Shown here one piece after another: positions 41,946 to 50,529 of a stretch of DNA of 64,000 bases. Within the stretch, counting starts at the first letter, position 1; each line of letters begins with the position of its first letter. The notes under the pieces are model-generated. The model made no database searches and had not been told where the DNA came from. It saw only the letters and a program-made list of their open reading frames with translations. Location of the stretch: positions 744,001 through 808,000 of the forward strand of contig OZ244900.1 in NCBI GenBank assembly GCA_965221595.1, written 5' to 3'. This stretch comes from JAAXGX01 sp965221595 (GTDB lineage: Bacteria; Acidobacteriota; Vicinamibacteria; Vicinamibacterales; UBA8438). The position numbers and the translations under genes are program-made.

Positions 41946-42073
41946 GCCCCGCTCCCGTCTTCCCTCGCCGTATAACCGGTCCGTGTGCAGCAACCGGACC
42001 GCTCCGCCGCCAGCCCCACTGCCTTCGCCGTCGCTGATCGCATTGCGCGCGGCGCGCCGGCCGGGAGAGGCCG

Positions 42074-43036
42074 GTGAACCGCTCGCCGAGCCTGTCGGGC
42101 CCTCCGGCCTGGCACCGCGCGGCCGTGGAGTGGTTCTCGGAGCTGTTCAGCCCCGGGGAGCACGCCACGGTCATCCTGCGCAAGCGTCCGGGGCCCGGGG
42201 TGAGGCAGCTCTCGCGGCTCGCCGGCCACTGGTGCCATCCCTCCGGCCAGCGGCTGCTCCGCGCCGCGAACGAGGCGGGCAGCGACGTGTTCTGCGGCGT
42301 CAACCCGACCGCGCCCGGCTCGAGCCGCAAGGTGGCGGAGGTCCGGCGCCTGCAGGTCGACTTCGATACGGACGGCGACGGGCGCGTCGGCCGGCTGATG
42401 CGGGACGTGCGTTCGGGGCGCGTGCCGATGCCGGCCGTGGTCGTGCGCTCGTCGGTCGGCCGGTGGCAGGTCCTGTGGCATGTCGACCCGGCGGCGTGGA
42501 CGGTGGCCGGGGCCGAGGAGGCCAACCGGCGGCTCGCCGCGGCGTACGAGGGCGACCCGGCGGTCGTGGACGTCACGCGCGTCATGCGGGTGCCGGGCTT
42601 CATCAACTGCAAGCCGGGCCGCGGCGGCGTGCGCGTCGCCCGGGTCCCCCGCTCCGCGTACGACCCACGGGACGCTGGTTCGCAGTGGTGGGAGCCCGGG
42701 GCCTTCCGGGGTTTGGAGCCCGTGCGCTCCGCGCCGCTGGCGGCCCGGGTCCCGAGGGTCGCGCCGCCCCGTTCGACCGCGCGCTACATCGGGGGCCGGC
42801 GCCAGCCGGCATCGCAGTCCGAGGCGGACTGGCACGGGGTGGTCGAGGCGTTGCGCTCGGGGAAGTCGCCGGGACTCCTCATCCAGCAGCTCGCCGAGTT
42901 CCGAGACGACAAGGCCAACCCGCGGGACTACGCCGAGCGCACCGTGGTCCGCGCGTGCCGCTTGCTGGGGGTGCGGGAACCGGATACCGAGTACGGCCGC
43001 CGTCACCCGGCGCGGCCGGTGTCGCTGGGCCGCTAG
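42074..43036 (+). CDS. RepB-family DNA primase-like protein
   Basis: This 320-residue protein resembles the plasmid RepB primase domain (archaeo-eukaryotic primase fold). Visible features are DVFCGVNP (residues 71-78), the metal-binding Asp96-Phe97-Asp98, a WHVDP segment with His136, and RVPGFINCK (172-180). Such proteins prime the transferred strand or the plasmid's lagging strand. The ATG at 42074 starts the plus-strand operon, and the open frame in front of it is not conserved. Residues 240-310 form a separate helical region. Confidence 0.75.
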   Translation: MNRSPSLSGPPAWHRAAVEWFSELFSPGEHATVILRKRPGPGVRQLSRLAGHWCHPSGQRLLRAANEAGSDVFCGVNPTAPGSSRKVAEVRRLQVDFDTDGDGRVGRLMRDVRSGRVPMPAVVVRSSVGRWQVLWHVDPAAWTVAGAEEANRRLAAAYEGDPAVVDVTRVMRVPGFINCKPGRGGVRVARVPRSAYDPRDAGSQWWEPGAFRGLEPVRSAPLAARVPRVAPPRSTARYIGGRRQPASQSEADWHGVVEALRSGKSPGLLIQQLAEFRDDKANPRDYAERTVVRACRLLGVREPDTEYGRRHPARPVSLGR

Positions 43037-43064
43037 CCGGCGCGGCGCGCGGGAGGGCAGATCG

Positions 43065-43397
43065 ATGAAGCAGCAGAGGCTGAAGCGCCACGGTGTGGTC
43101 GAGCTCGCGCTCGTGCCGGAAACGCGCGAGGAGTACGAGGCGGCGATGCAGTCGCGGGCGCGGACCGTCGTGCTCACGGTGGACCGCATCCGGGAGTGGA
43201 ACCTCTCGGTCGACGTCGTGGTCATGTCGGAAGCCAGCGCCGCGCACGCCATCTTCGGGACCGACCGCGACTTCTACGAGACCGTGCTCGAGGAGGACGC
43301 GGGCGAGAGTCCGCCGGAGGAGCAGCTCGAGCTCGGCGGCGAGGAGCCGGCCGGCGGGGCGGTGGAACCGGTGGGCGAGACCGCCGCGGCGAGCTAG
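43065..43397 (+). CDS. Small acidic hypothetical protein
   Basis: This 110-residue protein is not recognised. The first 75 residues mix strands and helices (VELALVPETREEYEAAM, VDRIREWNLSVDVVVM), and the tail is acidic and disordered. GGGAGGG lies upstream of the ATG. It lies between the primase and the first ArdC-like gene, whose start is five bases after its stop, so it is part of the operon. Confidence 0.55.
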   Translation: MKQQRLKRHGVVELALVPETREEYEAAMQSRARTVVLTVDRIREWNLSVDVVVMSEASAAHAIFGTDRDFYETVLEEDAGESPPEEQLELGGEEPAGGAVEPVGETAAAS

Positions 43398-43402
43398 ATC
43401 TC

Positions 43403-45439
43403 ATGGCCAAGCGCGGGCGGTTCCGTCAGGCGGTCGGCCCCAGTGGGCTCCGGACCCAGCGGTACCCGGAGTTCGCGCCGGAGGACCGCGGCGAGACCAC
43501 CGACCGCCTGGAGGCGCGGCGGACCGCGGACTCGGACTGGCTCGATGCCTGCGATCAGGTGGATGCCCGGATCGATCCCGACGACGAGGCGCTGCCGCAA
43601 CGGCGCCGCCTGAGGACGCACGGCGATCTCGTCTACGAGGTCGCGCTGTCGATCGAGATCGCCCGGAAGCTGGAAGGGCGGGCGGGCCTGCTGCGGCGGT
43701 CGCACCCCTCGCTCTGGGTCGCGGACAGCCGTCGGTACGGCTTCCGGGACCCGCTGCCGGAACGCCGGGCGCGGGCCATCGAGGTTGACGGCGCCCTCCG
43801 GACGCATCGGCTCCGGGACGGCCTGCGGGACCTGCCCTCCATCGGTCTGGACGCGTTCGCGCGGATCGCCGACGACGTATGCGACCGCCGGGACCTCAGC
43901 GACATCGGCGGGTTGACGGTGGCCGAGGCGCAGGCGGTGGGCCGCGTCCGCTACGGGCCTCCGCTGGACGTGATCTTCCGGGCGTCCGGGACGGACCCGG
44001 TCCTACTCAGCGCCGCAGGGGCGCTCGTGCGCCAGGCGTCGTCGCGCTCGCGGGTGGCCGAGCACCTCGACCGGGCCGCGCAGGCGGTCGCTCTGCGGCA
44101 CGTCGATCTGTGCGTGCGCGACCCCTACCGCGCCGCGGCGGTCGAGCGGCGATGGGCAGCCGAGCGCGAAGGCCTCGGTCTCGAATCCCTCGATCCCGGC
44201 GGCGCGAACTTCGGTGCATGGTTCGGACGTACCCGCGCGGTGGCCGAGGTCCACTACGCGGTCGGTCTCGACCCGGTCCGCGAGCCGTTGCCGAAGGCCG
44301 CGGTCGAGGCGGTCCTCGGCTGCGGCGGCCTGCTGCCGGACGGGGTCCGCGCGGTGGGCGGCGCCGGCCGCGACTGCCACCGCGTCGCGCGCGCCGTGCA
44401 GGCGGGCTTCTCCGCCGTCCGGCGGCTGGACTCGTGGATGACGGCCGACCCCCGGACGGTGGCGGGGGTGATGGCGCCGATCCTGGCGCGCGCCGGCTCG
44501 TCGTGGCCGGTCGCGGACCGCGCCGCGGTGCTCGAGCGATACCCGCTCGCGGAGACGCCGGCCAAGGCGCCCGCGCGGCCGTCCGCGCCGGTCGCGGAGC
44601 CGCCGCCCCCGGCGGCGGACCTGTACACCGGCGGTCGTCCGCTTGCGGGCGCCCGCTGGCCGGCCGGCGGGCCGCGCCGGCTGCCACTCCCGGCCGCGGA
44701 GGCCCTCGCCGTGCACGCGTGGCGCCGGCGGGCGGGGGTCGATGCCGACCTCGTGCTCGACGAGGCGGAGGCCGTGCACCTCGGGGGCGCCGTCGGGCCG
44801 GGGGTCCGCGGCGTCGTGGTTCCTGCCCGTCGCGGCGGCGAAGCGCGCGCGCTCTATCCGGCGGAGGCGGTCGGGGTCGCGGCGGTGCGCGGGGACACCG
44901 GCCTGAAGTCGGTCGACCAGGCCGTCGTCGGGTTGGGCGTGCGCGTGGCGGTCCATCCGTCCCCCGCGGCCGCCTACCGGCTCTCGGGGGACCTGCTCGC
45001 GGTCCCCGAAGACCGATCCACGCCCGCGGCCTACGCGTCCGCGGTCGCGCTCGCCCTGGCCACCGCAACGGGGCATCCGTCGCGCGAGGGCCGCCGGGAC
45101 GCGGGCGCCCCGCGCGGGTCGCTGGGGTGGGTCCGGGAGCAGCTCCGCTGCGATCTCGCGGCCGCGAGGATCGCCGGCGCCCTCGGGCTCGCCTACGAGC
45201 CGCCCCGAGAGCCGGCGCTTCCGGCCGAGGCGCGCCAAGTGTTCGTGCGCCACGGCGCGGACCTCTGCCGGGACGCGGACCGCATGTCGTCGATGGTGAT
45301 CGCCCGCGGCCGGGGAGTCGAGCTGGAGAGCGGCTACCGCTCGGCCTGGCCCGAGGTCGGCGTGGACCCCGGGCCGCCGGTGGTCCCGGTCGTGCGGGTG
45401 GCGCCGCTGTCGCCGCCCGCTCCGGAACGGTCGCGTTAG
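43403..45439 (+). CDS. ArdC-like protein 1 with degenerate zincin domain
   Basis: This 678-residue protein has an unrecognised N-terminal region (about 1-400) and a C-terminal part that resembles ArdC-type antirestriction proteins. An ArdC-N-like stretch (AWRRRAGVDADLVLDEAEAV, then LGGAVG) is followed by a zincin-like domain with the conserved TGHPSR at residues 556-561. In active zincins HELAHW precedes TGH. Here the equivalent is ALALATA, so the metal-binding HExxH is lost. It is the first of four related genes in a row. ArdC proteins coat incoming single-stranded DNA and block restriction. Confidence 0.6.
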   Translation: MAKRGRFRQAVGPSGLRTQRYPEFAPEDRGETTDRLEARRTADSDWLDACDQVDARIDPDDEALPQRRRLRTHGDLVYEVALSIEIARKLEGRAGLLRRSHPSLWVADSRRYGFRDPLPERRARAIEVDGALRTHRLRDGLRDLPSIGLDAFARIADDVCDRRDLSDIGGLTVAEAQAVGRVRYGPPLDVIFRASGTDPVLLSAAGALVRQASSRSRVAEHLDRAAQAVALRHVDLCVRDPYRAAAVERRWAAEREGLGLESLDPGGANFGAWFGRTRAVAEVHYAVGLDPVREPLPKAAVEAVLGCGGLLPDGVRAVGGAGRDCHRVARAVQAGFSAVRRLDSWMTADPRTVAGVMAPILARAGSSWPVADRAAVLERYPLAETPAKAPARPSAPVAEPPPPAADLYTGGRPLAGARWPAGGPRRLPLPAAEALAVHAWRRRAGVDADLVLDEAEAVHLGGAVGPGVRGVVVPARRGGEARALYPAEAVGVAAVRGDTGLKSVDQAVVGLGVRVAVHPSPAAAYRLSGDLLAVPEDRSTPAAYASAVALALATATGHPSREGRRDAGAPRGSLGWVREQLRCDLAAARIAGALGLAYEPPREPALPAEARQVFVRHGADLCRDADRMSSMVIARGRGVELESGYRSAWPEVGVDPGPPVVPVVRVAPLSPPAPERSR

Positions 45440-45557
45440 CGGCCCACGCGAAGCGGGGCGTCGCGCCCCGAACCGCGAGGAGCTTCGTCGTCGGTCCCGC
45501 CCGGGCGCGGGACCTCGGTCGTGACCCAAGCGGGACTTGTGAGGAAGGAGACTCGAC

Positions 45558-47099
45558 ATGGCCGTAGGCAGGACAGAGCAGTTCCGCGAGGAGCGACAAG
45601 AGAGGTCCGAGGCGCGCCTCGCGGACGCGCTGCAGCAGATTCCCGACGACATCGCGGCCGGGCAGTCGTACCACCAGGTCGCATCGCTCGACAGCGGCCC
45701 GATCCGGACGCGCAGCTCCAAGGCGCCGGTGAGCGAAGGCCCGCTGTGGAACAACGACGGCAACGCCTTCGGTCCGCGCGTCGCCACGATCCTCCACTCG
45801 CAGATGCTGGCGCGGGGCATGGCCGGAGCCGAGCTGGTGCACCCGCAGGAGCTGAGCGCGATGGGGCACCACAAGCTCGACGAGAAGCGCATGGACGCGC
45901 CGCTGGTCGCGGTCCGGGCGGGCTCGCTCGGCTTGGCCACCGAGCCCGCGGTCGTGTCCGGGGTCGTCGTCAGGCCGTCGTCCTCTTACGATCTCCTGCA
46001 CGTCGCTTCCCAGACGAGCCTCAGGCCGATCCCCAAGCGGCTCATGGACGGGCGCAACGCGGAGGAGCGCGCCGTGATCGGCAGCACCGTCGAGACGCTG
46101 GTGGCGCGGTCCGGCGTGCAGCTCAAGACCCACGCGGGCGAGCGGATCGCGATCACGACAGGATCGAGCGGCCCGCAGGTCGCGCATCCGTCGCGAGAGC
46201 GCTTCGGGAGCATGGCGGAGTACGCCACGTCGGTGATGCGCGCCGTGTCGACCGCGGCCGCGCGCTCTACCGAGCTCAGCCGGCGCGTCCAGGACGAAGA
46301 GATGGGGCGCCGTGCGGTCGCTACCACGCGTCGCCGGGAGCGCCGGCAGATTCCCGCCGGCAGTCCCCGCTACGCCGAGGTGCAGGCCGAGGCGGCGGCG
46401 CAGGTGGCGAACCGGGGGGTCAAGGCCATCGCCGCCAGGGAGAACGTGTACCTGGCGACCGATCAGCCGCGGGACGAGCCGCACTTCGACGCGGAGACGC
46501 GCACGCTGTATCCGGCGAGGAAGCCGGCCCGGGAGCCGGGCCGGCCCGACACGCGGGACCAGCAGTTCAACGAGAGGATGCTGATGGACCTCGCCGCCGC
46601 CGTCGGGACGCCGGCCGAGCGTCAGGCGGCCGAGTCCGGTCGCGCCGTCGAGGTGGCAAGGCTCGCCGGGGTCCAGGTGCCGGGCCTCAATCCGGCGCCC
46701 GAAGGCCTCAGCGCGACGCAGGAGAAGGCGCGGACGGCGATGGTCGGCGACCTCGCCGCGCGCGCGACTCTCGAGCGGCTGGGCATCGAGTACGCCCCGG
46801 CGCCGCCGAGCGAGCAGGCGCGTCAGGAGCAGGCGGCGTACGCCCGGAAGCCCGGCGCGCTGGACCAGGCGTGGCGCGAGGCGGCGTCGGTGCGGGCGCA
46901 CCTGGTCTCGCGGGACTGGGAGCACGAGCGGACGCCGGAGATGCTCGAACACTCGGCCGCCTCGAGCTTCGAGTCGCCGGTGCGTGCCCGCGGCGCGAAA
47001 GCGCAGGCGCGTGGCGGCCCGGAACAGGCGGCGCCGGACATCCCGCCGGCGGGGCCGGAGGCCACCGGCGACGACAAGGCCGTGCAGCCGGCCCGCTAG
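45558..47099 (+). CDS. ArdC-like protein 2 with degenerate zincin domain
   Basis: This 513-residue protein is a paralogue of proteins 3 and 4. Shared features are AGQSYHQ (residue 35), an ArdC-N-like core at about 60-155 (LHSQMLARGM, YDLLHVASQT) and a zincin-like region beginning EPHFDAETRTLYP. The position of HExxH reads MLMDLAAAVGTP, so catalysis is not expected. The C-terminal ARATLERLGIEYAP matches the helix found in all copies. AAGGAGA lies upstream of the ATG. It sits 118 bases after protein 1. Confidence 0.6.
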   Translation: MAVGRTEQFREERQERSEARLADALQQIPDDIAAGQSYHQVASLDSGPIRTRSSKAPVSEGPLWNNDGNAFGPRVATILHSQMLARGMAGAELVHPQELSAMGHHKLDEKRMDAPLVAVRAGSLGLATEPAVVSGVVVRPSSSYDLLHVASQTSLRPIPKRLMDGRNAEERAVIGSTVETLVARSGVQLKTHAGERIAITTGSSGPQVAHPSRERFGSMAEYATSVMRAVSTAAARSTELSRRVQDEEMGRRAVATTRRRERRQIPAGSPRYAEVQAEAAAQVANRGVKAIAARENVYLATDQPRDEPHFDAETRTLYPARKPAREPGRPDTRDQQFNERMLMDLAAAVGTPAERQAAESGRAVEVARLAGVQVPGLNPAPEGLSATQEKARTAMVGDLAARATLERLGIEYAPAPPSEQARQEQAAYARKPGALDQAWREAASVRAHLVSRDWEHERTPEMLEHSAASSFESPVRARGAKAQARGGPEQAAPDIPPAGPEATGDDKAVQPAR

Positions 47100-47165
47100 T
47101 CGGCTGCTCGTTGAGGATTGGGGGCCGGTTCCCGCGCGGCGTCGGTCCCGTTGCCGTCCGTGAGG

Positions 47166-48578
47166 ATGGAGACAGATCTCCAGGCGGTTCTCGATCGCGT
47201 CGCGCTGGATGTGGAGGCGGGCGTGTCCTATCACCAGTCCCGCGGGGAGGCGCTTCGCGCGCGCTCCGCGTCGCCTGCGGGCGGTCCGGACACCGTCCGG
47301 GCTTACGAACCGTACAACGCCGTGGTCCTGCACGCGCAGCTCGTCGAGCGCGGGCTGCCGGCGGGCTCGGGGGAGTTCGTTACCGAGCACCAGTGCAAGA
47401 AGCTCGGCGGCAACGTGCTGCCGGCCGCCTCGCCGTACGAGGAGCGCTTCCTCCTCGAGAGCGGCGACCGGCGCGGGATCGCAGTCGGGATCGCCGGCAC
47501 GCCGGCCGTTGCCCTGCGGCCCGGAGCCTACCGCGTGCTCCATTCCGAGACCCAGACGACGCTCGCGGCGGCCCCTGATCCCCGCGTGCTCGGGGGCCGG
47601 GATCGCGAGATCGCGGCTCGCGAGGTGGTCCGGCAGGTGCTGGCCGGCGCGGGCGCCCGGCTGGAGCCGGGCGACGCGGTCGAATGGGGGCGCGACGGGG
47701 AGGGCCTCGTCGTGTGTCACCCCGGCCAGTCGGTGATGCCTTCGCCTGGCGCATGGGCCTCGTCCGTGGTGGCGTCGGTCGCGACCGCGGTGTCCGAGGA
47801 CTCGGCGCTCCACGACGCCGTGCGCGTGGAGCGGTTCGGCGCGGGCGCCTTGCGCCAGCACAACGCCAAGGCGCGCCGCGCGAAGTCGGGGGCCCAAGTC
47901 GAGGCGGGCACGGAGGATGCCGGCAAGGTGTGCGCCGCCGCCCTGGCGTCGCTCTATGCGCGCGCGACGGCCGGCCTCGCCCGGCGGGAGGGCGTGCACG
48001 TGGACTGGGAGCATCCCGCCGGCGAGCCGTCGTTCGACGCGGGGCGGCGCTCGCTGCGGCCGAAGGCCCCCCGGCTGTTCAAGGGCCACGGCTCCCGGCA
48101 GTGGGAGGCGTTCCAGCAGGCGGCGCTCGTCGGCCTGTGCCTGGCCGTCGGCTCTCCCGAGGAGCGCCGTGCTGCCGGCGCCGCGGGCGCCGTCGACCCC
48201 GCGGCCGGCCTGCGCGTAGTCGAGGCGGTCGCGGGCGAGCTGCCGGGGCTCGACCGTCGCGTGCCGCTCGGGCGCGACGAGGCCGCGGCCCGCGCCGCGC
48301 TCGTCGGCGCGTTGACGGCGCGGCGCGTGGTCGAGGCGGCCGGCGTGCCGTACGTGCCGCCTTCTTCGAGCGAGGAGGCCGACGCGCATCAGGCCGCGGC
48401 CCTCCGGGCGGAGGGTCTGCGGAGCGTCTGCGCGGACGCGTCCAACATCGGGACGTGGGTCCTCCGTCCGGCCCGCGTGCGGGAACGCCCGGCCGATCCG
48501 GAGCCGGCGCCGGCGCTGCCGGAAGCCCGTGACCCGGCGCGCCAGTCGCCGGGCGTCCAGCAGGAGCTGTCGTGGTGA
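47166..48578 (+). CDS. ArdC-like protein 3 with degenerate zincin domain
   Basis: This protein of about 470 residues aligns well with protein 2: AGVSYHQ near the N-terminus, VVLHAQLVERGLP with CKKLGGNVL, YRVLHSETQT (close to the YRVFN-type stretch of ArdC), then EPSFDAGRRSLRP and a helix reading ALVGLCLAVGSP where HExxH should be. The end carries ALTARRVVEAAGVPY and ADASNIGTWVL. The start is uncertain: ATG 47166 is used, with TTG 47118 in frame. It overlaps gene 4 by four bases. Confidence 0.6.
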   Translation: METDLQAVLDRVALDVEAGVSYHQSRGEALRARSASPAGGPDTVRAYEPYNAVVLHAQLVERGLPAGSGEFVTEHQCKKLGGNVLPAASPYEERFLLESGDRRGIAVGIAGTPAVALRPGAYRVLHSETQTTLAAAPDPRVLGGRDREIAAREVVRQVLAGAGARLEPGDAVEWGRDGEGLVVCHPGQSVMPSPGAWASSVVASVATAVSEDSALHDAVRVERFGAGALRQHNAKARRAKSGAQVEAGTEDAGKVCAAALASLYARATAGLARREGVHVDWEHPAGEPSFDAGRRSLRPKAPRLFKGHGSRQWEAFQQAALVGLCLAVGSPEERRAAGAAGAVDPAAGLRVVEAVAGELPGLDRRVPLGRDEAAARAALVGALTARRVVEAAGVPYVPPSSSEEADAHQAAALRAEGLRSVCADASNIGTWVLRPARVRERPADPEPAPALPEARDPARQSPGVQQELSW

Positions 48579-49759
48579 GCGCCGTGCCTTGCGCCGCGTC
48601 GGGTGTTGGTGAACGGTTCGCGTCGGAGGTCCGCCGCGGCGTCGCGGCGTTCCAGCGCGACGGGGACGGGTGGGGAGTCACGGCGGTCGTGGACCGCCCC
48701 CGGCCGGCGGCCTTCTCCTGCGACCAGGACCTCGTCCTCCGCCAGGCGATGGCCGACCGGGGCTGGTCCGTCCCGCAGTTCGTGGCCCGGCGCCCGCCGG
48801 CCGCCGGCGCCGAGGGCGTGGAGCTGCCGCGGCACTCGGCCATCGCGGCGTTGGGCGCGGTTCCGGCCGAGCCGCCGAGCCGGCGGGTGTGGCACGTCAG
48901 CTCGGCGGGTCTCGCCCCGCTGCCCCCTCCGCCCGGCGTCGGCCGCCCCGAGATGGCGGTCCGCATCGTGCGGGCGGTGGCCCGCTCGGCCGGCGTCGAG
49001 CTGGCCGAGGGCGGGTCGGTGTCGGTGGCGCCTTCGGTGTCGGGCCGGGGCGTTCGGTGCGTCGTCCCGTGCCCGGCGGCATCGTCGTGCGACGGCGTCG
49101 AGTGGTCGTCTCGCGTGCTGCACGCGGTGGTGGAGACGCTGGCGCGGTCGCGGGTCGTGAACCAGGTCGTGCAGCTCTTCGCGTTCGAGCGCTTCATCGT
49201 GCGCGCGATACGCCCGCGCGAGGGGCGACCCGACGGCGTCCTGGCGGCGGCGTACTGGTCGGTCGCGGAGAGTCTCGCCCGCGCGCACTCGGTGACGCTG
49301 GCCCCGGGCTGCGGGGAGCGGCTCCTGTACGAGCCTCGCACGCGCACGCTGGTTGCCGCGGGCGGAGCGCTCGGCGTGCGGCGGTCTCTCGCGGCGCTGT
49401 TCCACGTCGCGGAAGCGTCGGGCCACCGGCCCGCAGCGGCGGCGGCGGCCCGGCGGGACGTGGTGGCGCTTCTGCGGGCGTCCGGGGTGGGCGGACCCGT
49501 GTCGCGCCCGGACCGGGTCGAACCGCGCGACCGGGACGGCCGGGCGGCGCTCGTGGCCGCGATAGCCGCCAAGCGGGTGGCGGACCGTCTGGGCCTCCCG
49601 TACGCGGCGGGCGCGTTCTCGCCGGGCTTCACGGCGGCGGCGCTCCGCGTTCTGGAAGCCGAGGGGTGGCGGTCGCTGACCGTCGAGGCGGGCAACCTGG
49701 CCGGGTGGCTGGTGGATTCGGGCCGGGGCCGTGCGCCGTGGCCGGCGGCCCTGGAGTAA
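48575..49759 (+). CDS. ArdC-like protein 4 with degenerate zincin domain
   Basis: This protein of about 394 residues is the most divergent copy. RRVWHVSSAGL matches the YRVLH segment, LLYEPRTRTL matches the EPxFDAxxRxL segment, and LFHVAEASGH lies where HELAHWTGH occurs in active zincins: one histidine remains but the catalytic glutamate is displaced. AIAAKRVADRLGLPY and EAGNLAGWLV match copy 3. The GTG at 48575 overlaps the previous stop, with AGGAG eight bases upstream. The next gene starts within its stop codon. Confidence 0.6.
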   Translation: MSAVPCAASGVGERFASEVRRGVAAFQRDGDGWGVTAVVDRPRPAAFSCDQDLVLRQAMADRGWSVPQFVARRPPAAGAEGVELPRHSAIAALGAVPAEPPSRRVWHVSSAGLAPLPPPPGVGRPEMAVRIVRAVARSAGVELAEGGSVSVAPSVSGRGVRCVVPCPAASSCDGVEWSSRVLHAVVETLARSRVVNQVVQLFAFERFIVRAIRPREGRPDGVLAAAYWSVAESLARAHSVTLAPGCGERLLYEPRTRTLVAAGGALGVRRSLAALFHVAEASGHRPAAAAAARRDVVALLRASGVGGPVSRPDRVEPRDRDGRAALVAAIAAKRVADRLGLPYAAGAFSPGFTAAALRVLEAEGWRSLTVEAGNLAGWLVDSGRGRAPWPAALE

Positions 49760-50529
49760 TGGCCTTGTTGCCGCTGGAGACGCTCATTCGGGCCGCCGAG
49801 GGCGGCGAGCGGGAGGTGGAGTTGGTTCGGGCTGACTTCGAGCAGGCGGGCCTCGACGGGTGGCTGCGGGCCGCGATCGAGCGGCGGCTCGATCCCGCGC
49901 TCGGCGCCCGCGTGGTCCCGGCCGCGGCCGCCGCGGCGGTGCGGGGGACGCTGGATGCGTTCTACGCGCTGTGGGGCGGCTGGTTCCCGTCGGAGTACCG
50001 CCGGCTGCGCCGCGAGTGGGTAGTCCTCCAGGCGCGCTGGCGCGGCGACGCGGGGGTGGACCCGGCGCGGGCGGTCGACACGGTGACGAGCCGCTTCTTC
50101 CGCGAGGGCCTCGTCGACGCCCCGGCCGTGGTCGCCGCCCCGGCGGCGGGAGGCTTCGAGGCGGGGCTCGAGCCGCTGGAAGCGGCGGCGGGCGGCGGGG
50201 ACGAGACCGGGCGGGAGCCCAGCGGGGCACCCCGGGACGAGGCCCGGACGGAGAGGGATGGTCCCGATGCTCGCGACGACCGGGAGTCTCGCGGCCGCGG
50301 CGCGGCACCCCTCGCCGTCGGCCCGGTTCCCGCGCGGCTGCCGGACGGCACGGAGGTCCTCGCGGACCCGGGCGGCGGCCTGCCGTTGTCGGCGGCCTCG
50401 GATCGGCTCGATCAGGCGGTTCGCGGCGGCGTCGCCGCGGTCGAGGCGGCCCGCGCGGCGTGGCTCGGCGGCTCCGGGGCGTGGTTCCGGTGGCCGGACT
50501 CCGGGCGGTGGCAGGAGCGCTCGCGGTGA
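49759..50529 (+). CDS. Hypothetical protein of the transfer operon
   Basis: This 256-residue protein is not recognised. Residues 1-125 are helical with WFPSEYRRLRREW; residues 130-190 are a disordered Ala/Gly/Asp-rich linker; the C-terminus ends in WFRWPDSGRWQ. No membrane segment or signal peptide is visible. Start and stop overlap both neighbours (TAATG and TGATG), so it is tightly coupled between the ArdC-like array and the replication-relaxation-like gene. Confidence 0.55.
   Translation: MALLPLETLIRAAEGGEREVELVRADFEQAGLDGWLRAAIERRLDPALGARVVPAAAAAAVRGTLDAFYALWGGWFPSEYRRLRREWVVLQARWRGDAGVDPARAVDTVTSRFFREGLVDAPAVVAAPAAGGFEAGLEPLEAAAGGGDETGREPSGAPRDEARTERDGPDARDDRESRGRGAAPLAVGPVPARLPDGTEVLADPGGGLPLSAASDRLDQAVRGGVAAVEAARAAWLGGSGAWFRWPDSGRWQERSR

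Noticed and set aside
41594..43252. Minus-strand open frame over the structured region and primase gene
   Set aside because: It runs opposite the primase motifs and through the hairpins. The composition is that of a shadow frame.
44007..48389. Antisense open frame of about 1460 codons opposite the ArdC-like genes
   Set aside because: It is a frame shadow caused by high GC at third positions. Its translation is arginine- and proline-rich with no domain, and it covers several well-supported genes.
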